38,769 nucleotides of DNA from Lutibacter sp. (GTDB lineage Bacteria; Bacteroidota; Bacteroidia; Flavobacteriales; Flavobacteriaceae): assembly GCF_030692605.1 (NCBI RefSeq), contig NZ_JAUYUD010000078.1, forward strand, positions 1 to 38,769, written 5' to 3'. The notes beneath the pieces are model-generated. The model saw nothing but the letters and a program-made list of their open reading frames with translations. It had not been told where the DNA came from and searched no databases. Positions 15,688 to 24,394 of the stretch are shown here, piece by piece. Made by a program: the position numbers and the translations under genes. How positions within the stretch are numbered: the stretch's first letter is position 1; each line of letters starts with the position of its first letter.

Positions 15688-16686
15688 CTATTTAGACAAT
15701 ATAATCATCGCCAAACCTGCAATGTACAACAGCAACATAATATTCAGCAATGACTTGGTTCCTTTTGGTGCTTGATCAAATTCTTTCCAGATATAAATTC
15801 CCCAAATGGCCGCCACAACGGTTGCACCTTGTCCCAATCCGTACGAGATTGCTGGCCCAGCTTTGCCTGAAGCGATAATGCTCAAGGACATTCCTACACA
15901 CCAAATTGCACCACCAAAAATACCAATTAAATGGTCTTTGGTCGCACCTTTAAAATAATCTGAAAAGGAAACTGGAACACCAATAAATGGTTTTTTCATT
16001 TGAATTGTATTGAAAACAAAACTGCTCACGACAACGCCAACTGCAAAAATCACCAAAGCTGTGTATGGAGTTAGTTTTCCTGCTTCGGGTATATTGAAAT
16101 CGGCAACCATAGACTCGGCAACATATTTATAGAATAATCCCATTAAACAACCACTTACTATCGACAAGATTAATCCTTTTTTGGAAACTTTTTCGGCCAA
16201 GTTGGATTGTAATTTTTGATACGCTTTGGCATTGAGTAAAATAGCCAAAGTAATTAAAGCAACTCCACCAAAAATCAAGGTTGGATCGCCTTGTGGGTTA
16301 GAAATATAATTTACAAGAACGCCAAGAACCAAAGCAATCCCAATCGCAACCGGAAAAGCAACAGACATTCCCGCAATGGCAATGGCTGCCACGAGTAAAA
16401 TATTGGCGGCATTGAAAATTACACCTCCAATAAATGCAGAGGTTAAGCTGTCTTGATTTGCTTGAGAAAAATCTTCAAGAAATGCTCTACCTTCCATTCC
16501 ATTGCTTCCTAAAGTGAAAGCCAAGAGTAAAGTGGTCAATAAAATTCCGAAGCCATAATCCCAATAAAAGAGTTCAAACCGCCAAGTTTTGGTGGTGAGT
16601 TTTGTTGTATTTGCCCAAGAACCCCAACAAAACATAGTGATAACACAAAGCATAATTGCCAATCCGTAATTTTCTACAATAAACAT
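15688..16686 (-). CDS. DMT-superfamily transporter, ureide permease/GRP type
   Basis: Inner-membrane protein of 332 residues with about ten helices. It begins YGLAIMLCVITMFCWGSWANTTKL, a signature of the ureide permease/GRP sugar transporter branch of the drug/metabolite transporter superfamily. Further conserved segments are ELFYWDYGFGILL, GGVIFNAANILLVAAIAIAGMSVAFPVAIGIALVLG, and AIWCVGMSLSIIASGKAGPAISYGLGQGATVVAAIWGI. Plant relatives carry allantoin and uracil; bacterial ones are annotated as sugar or nucleoside-type carriers. It lies downstream of the ribosyl locus on the same strand but is separated from it by a strong terminator and a repeat, so it is not cotranscribed. It could still supply the inner-membrane step for that locus. 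Confidence 0.8.
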   Translation of the reverse strand: MFIVENYGLAIMLCVITMFCWGSWANTTKLTTKTWRFELFYWDYGFGILLTTLLLAFTLGSNGMEGRAFLEDFSQANQDSLTSAFIGGVIFNAANILLVAAIAIAGMSVAFPVAIGIALVLGVLVNYISNPQGDPTLIFGGVALITLAILLNAKAYQKLQSNLAEKVSKKGLILSIVSGCLMGLFYKYVAESMVADFNIPEAGKLTPYTALVIFAVGVVVSSFVFNTIQMKKPFIGVPVSFSDYFKGATKDHLIGIFGGAIWCVGMSLSIIASGKAGPAISYGLGQGATVVAAIWGIYIWKEFDQAPKGTKSLLNIMLLLYIAGLAMIILSK

Positions 16687-16734
16687 AAGCTAATAATTTA
16701 AAGGTTAATATTAATAAAGTTTTTTAATTCTGTG

Positions 16735-16870
16735 GTCAGAGACCGCCAAACACATCCACAAAGTCAGTCCCGAAAGCTTTCGGGATTACGGAGCAATGAG
16801 ATTCCTACGAACTCGAGTTCGCCGTGGCAGACGAACTGGCGAAGCAATGACAAAGGGAGTGCAAATGGTT
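16735..16870. repeat. palindromic intergenic repeat, second copy type
   Basis: Contains the 18-bp perfect palindrome TCCCGAAAGCTTTCGGGA (16768-16785), the 14-bp palindrome CGAACTCGAGTTCG (16808-16821), and GAGCAATGAGATTCCT with GCAATGACAAA. The last motifs also occur in the repeat at 14605-14730. A 63-codon open frame here is not credible as a gene. Confidence 0.6.
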
Positions 16871-16921
16871 ATATCTTTTTTATCATAATACCTCAAAAAA
16901 GAATTAACCAAAAAACAATAT

Positions 16922-16955
16922 AAATCCTACTAAGAAAACATACTTAGTAGGATTT
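16922..16955 (-). terminator. strong bidirectional terminator ending the ribosyl operon
   Basis: A 13-bp perfect stem, AAATCCTACTAAG (16922-16934) with CTTAGTAGGATTT (16943-16955), and an 8-base loop. T-rich flanks occur on both sides. It lies 18 bases past the stop of the DUF4595-like lipoprotein gene on the minus strand. Confidence 0.85.
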
Positions 16956-16972
16956 TTATCTATTTATGTCAT

Positions 16973-17773
16973 TTAATCTTCATAATACGTGTAAGTCCAA
17001 GACTCTGAAAATGGCCCGGCACTTCCTACTCCGTTTTTGGTTTGTGTAGCAACTCTATTCTTGGTATCAAATGTATAAGCAAATGTTCCGTTGAAATTTG
17101 ATGTTGGGTTAGAGGTGATCTTACGGGTATAAGTAAGTGCGAGTTTCTGGTTTTGTTTACCAAATAAACCACCAATATTTTTCCACTCTGAATCAACAGC
17201 GTAAATCTGAGGAATATTGCTCAAATTATCTGCAACTGTATAGGTAAACACTCGATCTTCTCTCAAGGTTGAACCTGCATCGTCGTTGTAACGAAGTCTA
17301 TTTGTTACATTCTTGCTTGCGATTGTCATATTGTATTTCAAATAGGTTTTTCCACCATAATATTCTTCTACTTTTTTCATAATGCCGTCAGCATCATATT
17401 CATAAGCTTCCCATTCAGTTCCAGCAGCATTCCACAGTTCTTTAACAACTCGTCCATTAGTATCGAGAATATAAACTGTTTTAGTTCCGTTTTTATTAAT
17501 AGTAAGCTTGCCAGCAACACTATAATCATAAGTAATTGCTTCTGGAGTTCCTCCGTCATAGATGTTCGATATGCTCGTAACACGCTTATTTGCATCGTAA
17601 ATAAATTCCCAAGATTCTATTTTATTATCTGTGTACTTCATAGAAATTTTCTTGATTTTTGAAGGTACTGGTGGTGGTGGTGGTGGTGAGTCATTATCGC
17701 CCCCACAAGAGCTAATAAACATTGTACTAGCGATTAGTGCAATTGCACTTAAAAAGATTTTAGATTTTTTCAT
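16973..17773 (-). CDS. exported lipoprotein, DUF4595/YD-repeat-like
   Basis: A protein of 266 residues with a lipoprotein signal (MKKSKIFLSAIALIASTMFISSC). A GGDND spacer and a run of six prolines come next. The body is built from repeating beta-hairpin units with YD-type motifs such as FIYDANKRVTSI, YILDTNGRVVKEL, YEYDADGIMKKVEEYY and YTFDTKNRVATQTKNG. This resembles the Bacteroidota DUF4595 lipoproteins and RHS/YD repeats. The likely location is the cell surface or outer membrane. It is the last gene of the minus-strand run, 129 bases after the esterase gene, and is followed by a strong terminator. A substrate-binding or surface-exposed accessory role is plausible but unproven. Confidence 0.75.
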   Translation of the reverse strand: MKKSKIFLSAIALIASTMFISSCGGDNDSPPPPPPVPSKIKKISMKYTDNKIESWEFIYDANKRVTSISNIYDGGTPEAITYDYSVAGKLTINKNGTKTVYILDTNGRVVKELWNAAGTEWEAYEYDADGIMKKVEEYYGGKTYLKYNMTIASKNVTNRLRYNDDAGSTLREDRVFTYTVADNLSNIPQIYAVDSEWKNIGGLFGKQNQKLALTYTRKITSNPTSNFNGTFAYTFDTKNRVATQTKNGVGSAGPFSESWTYTYYED

Positions 17774-17902
17774 AATTATTGTTTTTGTTTAGTGATTAAA
17801 ATTTTAAATTGTAAGTCTACAAGGTTTTTTATCATATTTATATTGGTATTAGTTAAACATTTATTTATTGTTAAAGGGATTCTATTTATAGGGATTCGTT
17901 TC

Positions 17903-19453
17903 TTATCGGTGCATTTTTTGTTGTGTAAAAGTTAAAGTTTCTTTAAGATTATTCAAGAACCAAAGGCTTTCTCCTGTTCCTTCGCCAACACGGTATTCGT
18001 GATAAACATCTTCTTCTCGCAATAACAAATGTGCATTGCCATTGGTTTGATAATTAACGCTTTTATCTGTAGTGCTGATAAAAAACCAGGTGCGTTTCAA
18101 TTGCTTTTTGTTTTTATCGATTGCTTTTTTTAATAAATCATTATCGATAGGAGAATCAAAAAGAACACAAGATGTAAATTTTTCTGGTTGGAGTGCGTTT
18201 TCTAATGCTGTTGTTCCTCCTTCTTCAAAACCTATTAATGCTCGGAAACGATACCCAGTTCTGACACGATATTCTTTTTCTACAGACGGAATTATAGTAT
18301 TAATAATATCAACTTTTTCGTTGATAAAAATTATAATTAATGGTGCCAATACTCCTGCTTTAATTTCTGTTTGAACAGTTAAAGCGATTTTTTCTTTTGT
18401 TTGTTGGCCGAGATTTCCTACGCAATATAGTGTAGGATATAAGCGGTTTGAACTTTTGTACTCTTCAGGTAAAAACACATCATATTGTGTGTTATATACT
18501 ATTTTATTTTTTAAATTTTTAAACGTATTACTATCTTTTGACAAGGTTTTTAAATCCCCACGATAATTCTTTCCTTGAAAGGCATCGCTGATATAACGAA
18601 GACCGTTCGGCAATGCTTCTCTCCAATAGGAAAATTCGTGACCGCCATTTCTCACTCTAAATTCATGAGGAAAATTGCGATTTCGAAGTAATATATGAAG
18701 TTCTTCGTTACTTCTGCTTAAGGTGTTTTCATCGTCGCCATTATCAATATAGAGTTTTAAATTTTGATGTTTTGATACGTCTAATTGTGCAAAAATGTGA
18801 AAAGGGGAATGTTTCATATAATAATCGGTAATTCGCTCTTGTCCGATGCTTCCTTGTCCGCCAAATAAACGTCCCCATTGCTCATTCCATTCCGAAGCGT
18901 CTTCTGTTTTATATTGTTCATCTGTTCTTACTGAAATGCTCAAAGGAACACTTATAGTGAATACTTCGGGATTTAATAACGGAAGGACAATAGCCCCAAA
19001 TCCTCCCATAGAATAGCCCATCGTAGCCCTATGTTCTTTGTTAGGAACTGTTCGGTATTGCTTGTCTATAAAAGGAACTAACTCCTTTATGAACATGTCT
19101 TGGTACATAAATTTTTTGGCATAATCATTTATATAATAATTTCGAAATCCTTGTGGCATCACAAAAATCATTGGTACAATTTTACCGCTTTTCACGGCTT
19201 CATCTGCAAATTGGCTTACTCGACCATTTTCGAGCCATGATGTTTCGTCATCGCCCAAACCGTGTAATAGATAGACAACTGGGTAATTTTTATTTGTAGA
19301 ATAATACTCTTCTGGAAGAACGATTGAATATTTGATATCTTGATTTAGAACTTCACTTTTCATCGAAAGACTTTCCATGATGCGTAGGTTGTTCTGTGCG
19401 AAACCTATCGCAAACGGAAACAAGACTACAAACCATATCAAATATTTTTTCAT
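17903..19453 (-). CDS. exported tandem esterase, second domain lacking catalytic Ser
   Basis: A protein of 516 residues with a cleavable signal peptide (MKKYLIWFVVLFPFAIGFAQ). The first esterase-family alpha/beta hydrolase domain (about 28-295) has an intact apparent triad: S148 in GYSMGG, D240/D241 in DNGDDENTL, and H272 in NGGHEFSYW. The oxyanion-region LLHGLGDDETSW is also present. A second domain of similar fold (about 315-510) keeps the strand order (YDVFLPEEY, LYCVGNLG, RALIGFEEGG, HEYRVGEG), but has E410 where the nucleophile serine belongs, so it appears inactive. The gene is 87 bases downstream of a paralogue with the same layout. A likely role is removal of acyl groups from the locus substrate in the periplasm. 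Confidence 0.85.
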   Translation of the reverse strand: MKKYLIWFVVLFPFAIGFAQNNLRIMESLSMKSEVLNQDIKYSIVLPEEYYSTNKNYPVVYLLHGLGDDETSWLENGRVSQFADEAVKSGKIVPMIFVMPQGFRNYYINDYAKKFMYQDMFIKELVPFIDKQYRTVPNKEHRATMGYSMGGFGAIVLPLLNPEVFTISVPLSISVRTDEQYKTEDASEWNEQWGRLFGGQGSIGQERITDYYMKHSPFHIFAQLDVSKHQNLKLYIDNGDDENTLSRSNEELHILLRNRNFPHEFRVRNGGHEFSYWREALPNGLRYISDAFQGKNYRGDLKTLSKDSNTFKNLKNKIVYNTQYDVFLPEEYKSSNRLYPTLYCVGNLGQQTKEKIALTVQTEIKAGVLAPLIIIFINEKVDIINTIIPSVEKEYRVRTGYRFRALIGFEEGGTTALENALQPEKFTSCVLFDSPIDNDLLKKAIDKNKKQLKRTWFFISTTDKSVNYQTNGNAHLLLREEDVYHEYRVGEGTGESLWFLNNLKETLTFTQQKMHR

Positions 19454-19540
19454 AACTACAATCGATTAATGTGACATAAAATAAGATTTATTCTGTTGAA
19501 ACTTGTCTAAAACGCTACCATCATACTAACTATTCTTAAT

Positions 19541-21148
19541 TTATTTAAGAACTTGAAATAAGGAAGAATACGATTCGCCAAAACCATTCAGAAAGGATTG
19601 ATAGTTATCTCTTCCTTGCCTTACTCTATATTCATTTCCAATACCTGAATTTTTTATTTTTTTATAGAAATTATGATATTCTTTGTAATTGTTGCTGTCA
19701 TCGGTAATGTCGAGATAATAAAAAACCCCAGAAGTCGGATTAGGCGTATCGCTTTTTAATTGTGCGTCAAACAAAAAACAAGAACCAAACAATGCTGGAT
19801 TTTCTGAAACGACGATGTTCGCTTTTGTTCCTCCTAATAAATTTCCTAAAACAACTCTATTGACTTTATTTGCTTTTGTACGATAGCTTGCGTCAATTTT
19901 TTGAATAATTTTTGCAATCACAGCACTACTCAAATTTTCTGAAAAAGGAATCTCAACAATAATCGATTTTGGAATTTTTCCAACCGTCATAGCATTTTTA
20001 TAAAGAGAAAAAACATCTGTAAGGTTTTTTGTTCTTTGATCTTTCTCGTGATTGTGAATAAAATACACTACCGAATAATTTGCAGTGCTTGTCGCATAGT
20101 CATCTGGTTTTAAGACATTGAGTGAAATTCCAGATTCTTCAACAGTCTCATATTCATTACTTTTGATTAATGTTCCTATTGTTATAGGTGTTGAGTCTGA
20201 TGGATACGGAATTCCTCGAACAGCATTGCTGATAAATAGTAACACCTCTCGATATGATTTTTTCCAATAATCAAAAGAGTGTCCTCCGTTTCTTGTTCTG
20301 TACTCGTGAGGAATTTGTCGGTCTCGCATAAGAGCGTGCATATCATCATTTGTTATCGAAAGCGTTTCTTCGTCGTCGCCACAATCAATAAATAGTTTAA
20401 GCCCATTAAACGAGCTTGTGTTTTGAGTGTTAAAAAAGTGAAACGGGCTATGTTGTTTGAAATAATTTGTAATACGAGCTGTTCCACTCGAGCCTTGACC
20501 TCCAAATATTGATCCCCATTGAGAATCAAAAACATGCTGCGGTTCTGCCATGTATTGTTGGTCATTGCGAAAAGACATGCTTAATGGCACACCAATAGTA
20601 AATACATCAGGGTTCAATACCGGAAGAATTAAAGCTCCATATCCGCCCATAGAATAACCCATAACAGCTCTTGCAGATTTGTCGCGCTTGGTTCTAAAAC
20701 GAGCATCGATGGCAGGAACCAATTCTTTGGTAATCATGTCCATATAAGGGTAATTTCCTGTAAACTTGTTTACATAATAGGTATTAAAACCTACTGGCAT
20801 AACATAAATCATAGGAACAATTTCGTCTTTATAGAAATCAACATAATATTTAATATTTCCTTCTGTGTACCAAGATTTTTCGTTATTATCTAAACCGTGC
20901 AAAAGATAAACTACTGGGTAATCTACTTTCGTTTCATTATAATCTGCTGGAAGCAAGACGGCATAATTAATATCAACCTTAAAAATAGCACTTGGCATTT
21001 TCTGGTTTTCTAACAAACGTTCAAATGGTTTAGGTTGAATATCCAAAATAACAGAATCATCTTCCTTGCAACCAATAAGACTCAACGGAAGTAGTACGCC
21101 CCAAAAGAATATCGCAAAAAGTAAGCTGTATTTTCTAACAAGGTTCAT
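19541..21148 (-). CDS. esterase lipoprotein, second domain lacking catalytic Ser
   Basis: A protein of 535 residues with lipoprotein signal MNLVRKYSLLFAIFFWGVLL and lipid site C27 (LSLIGC). The first esterase-family domain (about 45-310) carries S166 in GYSMGGYG, D258/D259 in DCGDDEETLS and H290 in NGGHSFDYW. The second, degenerate domain (about 325-530) has L437 in GNLLGG where serine is expected. I chose ATG 21148 because the 16 further codons to 21196 would overlap the ARH gene and spoil the signal peptide. It starts seven bases after the upstream ARH gene stop. It is a paralogue of the 17903 gene; the lipid anchor suggests the two work in different locations. Confidence 0.85.
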   Translation of the reverse strand: MNLVRKYSLLFAIFFWGVLLPLSLIGCKEDDSVILDIQPKPFERLLENQKMPSAIFKVDINYAVLLPADYNETKVDYPVVYLLHGLDNNEKSWYTEGNIKYYVDFYKDEIVPMIYVMPVGFNTYYVNKFTGNYPYMDMITKELVPAIDARFRTKRDKSARAVMGYSMGGYGALILPVLNPDVFTIGVPLSMSFRNDQQYMAEPQHVFDSQWGSIFGGQGSSGTARITNYFKQHSPFHFFNTQNTSSFNGLKLFIDCGDDEETLSITNDDMHALMRDRQIPHEYRTRNGGHSFDYWKKSYREVLLFISNAVRGIPYPSDSTPITIGTLIKSNEYETVEESGISLNVLKPDDYATSTANYSVVYFIHNHEKDQRTKNLTDVFSLYKNAMTVGKIPKSIIVEIPFSENLSSAVIAKIIQKIDASYRTKANKVNRVVLGNLLGGTKANIVVSENPALFGSCFLFDAQLKSDTPNPTSGVFYYLDITDDSNNYKEYHNFYKKIKNSGIGNEYRVRQGRDNYQSFLNGFGESYSSLFQVLK

Positions 21149-21155
21149 AATTATT

Positions 21156-22730
21156 CTATTTTTTTGTTGTGTCGAGTGGTTTGTTTTGCGAATCACTGTA
21201 GATGACGATAGACTTCATATAGATGCTAAAATCAGGACTTTTATTTACCCATTTTATTTCTACATGATGTTTTCCTTCTTTTAATAAATACTTATGATAA
21301 ATATCGTATTTTCTTACTATATAATCGAATGGCATTTTTACTTGCTCTACTTTCTCTCCGTCTATATATACGTCTAACAGTGCAACATAATCGCTTTTGG
21401 TTGTAGAGCAAATACTATTCACGTTTCCTAATACAACAATCCCATTTCCTGTAAAGTCTATATTGATGTTTTTATCGGTATAATGCTGTCTGAGGTATCG
21501 TTCTTCTTTTGGATACATACCCACAAAGGATTCTTCAAACCGCACGGTTTCAGGTTTTTGAACTTTTATATGAACTTTGTCTCCTTCTATTTTTCCTCCG
21601 TTTTGTTCTATTAATTGAAGGGAATGTTTATAGGTCAAATCATATACTTGATTTAAGGTAATGTCCATGTACGGAAACTTTAAACCCTCTGCTTCTTCTA
21701 AAGCAGGTTTCCAAAAAGCAGGAATGTTTTTGTATCCATCCATCACTCCTAATATTCCTGCGGCAGTAGCTGGATTACAATCGGAATCCTGACCGCAACG
21801 GGTAGAAATATCCATTGTTTTATGAAAATCTTTTTGACCGTACAACAAGCCAATTATAACATAGGCTGCGTTTAATCGGGCATCAATATTAAAGGAGTTG
21901 AACACTCCTTCTGGACATCCTTTTTCTGAAGAGTGATTTTTTTCGACTTCAAACCAAGTTTGTTTCCAGTCATTTGGATATTGTTTGTGCCATTTGATTA
22001 CATCTGCAATTGTTTTATAAAACAAACTTTGTTCAGGAATGGTTTTTAATGCTTCGTTAATAACAAAATCAAGGTCGTTTGAGGTATAGGCTAATGTGTA
22101 CATTGCCGACATAAATACGCCTCCATACCAACCGTCACCATAATTCATAATATGACCAATTCTATCACAATAATCTGAAGATGTATTGATCATTCCTGGA
22201 GACATTAATCCAATAAAGTCTGCTTCTATCTGAAAATCAATATCGTCTGCGTGTGGATTATTCATCCAATGCCCTGAAGCAGGTGGCATAATCCCGTTCA
22301 AAACATTATAACGTGCTGCTTGATTGGCATGCCAAAGTTTGTAGTCTTCATTGGCAAACTCTAAAGCAAAAGCATCTGCACTTGCATTAAGCCCGACTTT
22401 TTCAAGAATATTAACAAAGGTTAGGTCAAGGTAAACATCATCATAAAGTCCTGGATCCAACTCATAAGTTTCTTTGATATAATGGTCATGCCAAATTATG
22501 TCTTGATAATCTTGAATCATCGTTCCTTTGAATCGGAATTCTGTTGGACCACCATAAGTCACACCAATAGTTTGTCCTGCCCAACCTCCTCGTATTTTGT
22601 CTTTTAATTCTTCTTTTGAAATAGAAAATTCTTTAGGAAATTTGCTAACGATATCTTTCTTTGATTTGCAACCGCTTGCAATACTAAGTAGCATTATTAA
22701 AACACCGATATAAATTATTTTTGTATTCAT
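21156..22730 (-). CDS. exported ADP-ribosylglycohydrolase family lipoprotein (ARH-c)
   Basis: A protein of 524 residues with a lipoprotein signal (MNTKIIYIGVLIMLLSIASGC, lipid site C21). The ARH fold covers about 38-390. It has DKIRGGWAGQTIGVTYGGPTEF at the start, the first acidic metal motif YDDVYLDL (96-103), and the second, GQDSDCNPATAAGILG (313-328). Both metal-binding halves of the family are retained, so it is probably catalytic. The C-terminal 130 residues look like a beta-rich accessory domain. Classic ARH enzymes are cytosolic and remove ADP-ribose from proteins; an exported, surface-anchored version next to SusCD points to a nutrient-foraging role on ribosyl compounds. It is two bases downstream of ARH-b. 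Confidence 0.88.
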   Translation of the reverse strand: MNTKIIYIGVLIMLLSIASGCKSKKDIVSKFPKEFSISKEELKDKIRGGWAGQTIGVTYGGPTEFRFKGTMIQDYQDIIWHDHYIKETYELDPGLYDDVYLDLTFVNILEKVGLNASADAFALEFANEDYKLWHANQAARYNVLNGIMPPASGHWMNNPHADDIDFQIEADFIGLMSPGMINTSSDYCDRIGHIMNYGDGWYGGVFMSAMYTLAYTSNDLDFVINEALKTIPEQSLFYKTIADVIKWHKQYPNDWKQTWFEVEKNHSSEKGCPEGVFNSFNIDARLNAAYVIIGLLYGQKDFHKTMDISTRCGQDSDCNPATAAGILGVMDGYKNIPAFWKPALEEAEGLKFPYMDITLNQVYDLTYKHSLQLIEQNGGKIEGDKVHIKVQKPETVRFEESFVGMYPKEERYLRQHYTDKNINIDFTGNGIVVLGNVNSICSTTKSDYVALLDVYIDGEKVEQVKMPFDYIVRKYDIYHKYLLKEGKHHVEIKWVNKSPDFSIYMKSIVIYSDSQNKPLDTTKK

Positions 22731-22732
22731 TT

Positions 22733-24394
22733 TTAATGAGTTTCTTCTGGTAAATTACTTGTAGGTTCTTTTTCTGAATATACTATTAAATCATTTATCC
22801 TAAATTCATAATCAGGATTGTGATTTATCCATTTTAATTTCAAGGTGTGTTTTCCTTCGGTCATTTGGTATTTCCAAGCGGGTTCCAATCTGCGAGCAGA
22901 ATTCATCATTGGTAATTTTACGGTTTGGTCTAAAACGCCATCGACATAAATTTCCATAAGTGCTACGTACGGATCATCTGCTTCGGCAAGAGCCAAAGGT
23001 TCAGAGCCATAAGTTCTTTTTGAAATTCGATCAATGTATTTGACATCAATTTTAGATTTCTTTACTAAGTTTCCGTAAACTACATAACCATTACCGTTGA
23101 ACTCAAGAGTAATTTCATCTGTAAATGATTGGTCAATTTTATTGCGTTCGATTGGAAAAGAATTTTCGAAATTTTGCTCGAAAGCGACTGCTATTGGTTC
23201 AAACAATGGAATGCTAACTTCATTTCCTTTGGTTTTTCCTCCTGCTTGTTCTATGGTTGCTAAAGCATGTTTGAAACTCAAACCGTACGCTTTATCGAGT
23301 GAAACAGTCGTGTTTTCAAAATCTTCTTTTTCGATTTCTTGAAGCGGACTCAACCAGAATTTAGGAATATAACTGTATCCGTGCATTACGCCTAAAACAC
23401 CACCTACGGTTCCTGGATTGCAATCGGCATCTTGTCCGCAGCGTGTTGCAATATCAATCGATTTCGTAAAATCTCCTTTTCCATAAAGTAATCCTATTGC
23501 TACATAAGCGGAGTTTATTTTTGCATCTATATTAAAACCAAGAAAAACTCCTTTTGGACAACCAACGTCATTGTTCCATCTCTTCTGTATCTCGAACCAT
23601 GTTTGCTTCCAATCGTTTGGATATTGCTTGTAAAATTTGATTACATCGGCAATACAACTATGAAATTTTGTTCCTTTCGGAATGGTTTTGATTGCTTGTT
23701 CTACTATATACTCTGGATTATTAGAAACAAAAGCGGTTGAATATAAGGCTGCAACAAATACTCCGCCGTACCAACCATCGCCACTGTTCATTACATGGCC
23801 AACACGGTCTGCAATTTCGGTTGCTTTGTTTATCATTCCTGGTGCCATTAATCCAATAAAATCTGCTTCAATTTGAAAGTCGAGATCATCGGCATGAGGA
23901 TTATTTTTCCAGTTGCCAGAAGCTGGAGGCATTATACCGTTGAGGATATTATATCTTGAGGCTTGATTGGCATGTGCAAGGTGATATGCTGTGGTTGACC
24001 AATGGTTTGCTATATCATTAGAACTTGCGTTTAGACCATATTTTTCAAATGCTGCAACAAAATTTAGGTCAGTATAAATATCGTCAAACAAACCTGGTTT
24101 TTTATCCCACCAATATTTTACATAGTGTTCATTCCAAGGAATAATATGAGATTCATCTACCATAGATCCATTGTATTTGAACTCTACTGGAGCACCATAA
24201 ACAACGCCTATTGTTTGTCCTGCCCAACCGCCTTTAATTTTATCCTGCAAAGTGGTTTTAGACATTTTTATTGATTTTTTTGACAATTCTTCTTTTGTGT
24301 TTGAGTTCTGCGAATAAGCCTCCGACAAGAATATTCCGGTCAATACAATTACTAATTTTACTATTTTTGTTTTGGAAGACATCATAACTACCAT
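22733..24394 (-). CDS. exported ADP-ribosylglycohydrolase family protein (ARH-b)
   Basis: A protein of up to 553 residues. The ATG at 24394 overlaps the upstream gene by seven bases. Internal ATGs at 24385 and 24382 give a cleaner signal peptide (MSSKTKIVKLVIVLTGIFLS, cleavage after EAYSQ). The ARH domain carries DKIKGGWAGQTIGVVYGAPVEF, the first acidic motif FDDIYTDL (103-110 in the longer form), and the second GQDADCNPGTVGGVLG (320-335). The central HADDLDFQIEADFIGLM segment is shared almost word for word with ARH-c, so the two are recent paralogues. The C-terminal part is beta-rich and of unknown type. It is probably periplasmic or secreted and acts on the same substrate class as its neighbours. 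Confidence 0.88.
   Translation of the reverse strand: MVVMMSSKTKIVKLVIVLTGIFLSEAYSQNSNTKEELSKKSIKMSKTTLQDKIKGGWAGQTIGVVYGAPVEFKYNGSMVDESHIIPWNEHYVKYWWDKKPGLFDDIYTDLNFVAAFEKYGLNASSNDIANHWSTTAYHLAHANQASRYNILNGIMPPASGNWKNNPHADDLDFQIEADFIGLMAPGMINKATEIADRVGHVMNSGDGWYGGVFVAALYSTAFVSNNPEYIVEQAIKTIPKGTKFHSCIADVIKFYKQYPNDWKQTWFEIQKRWNNDVGCPKGVFLGFNIDAKINSAYVAIGLLYGKGDFTKSIDIATRCGQDADCNPGTVGGVLGVMHGYSYIPKFWLSPLQEIEKEDFENTTVSLDKAYGLSFKHALATIEQAGGKTKGNEVSIPLFEPIAVAFEQNFENSFPIERNKIDQSFTDEITLEFNGNGYVVYGNLVKKSKIDVKYIDRISKRTYGSEPLALAEADDPYVALMEIYVDGVLDQTVKLPMMNSARRLEPAWKYQMTEGKHTLKLKWINHNPDYEFRINDLIVYSEKEPTSNLPEETH

Noticed and set aside
16732-16923. 63-codon plus-strand open frame
   Set aside because: It lies wholly within a palindromic intergenic repeat and gives an incoherent, Ser/Arg/Gln-rich peptide.
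17903-21148. Esterases read as polysaccharide (xylan/ferulate) esterases
   Set aside because: The fold fits, but no glycoside hydrolases of xylan or pectin type are in the locus, so no specific substrate can be named.
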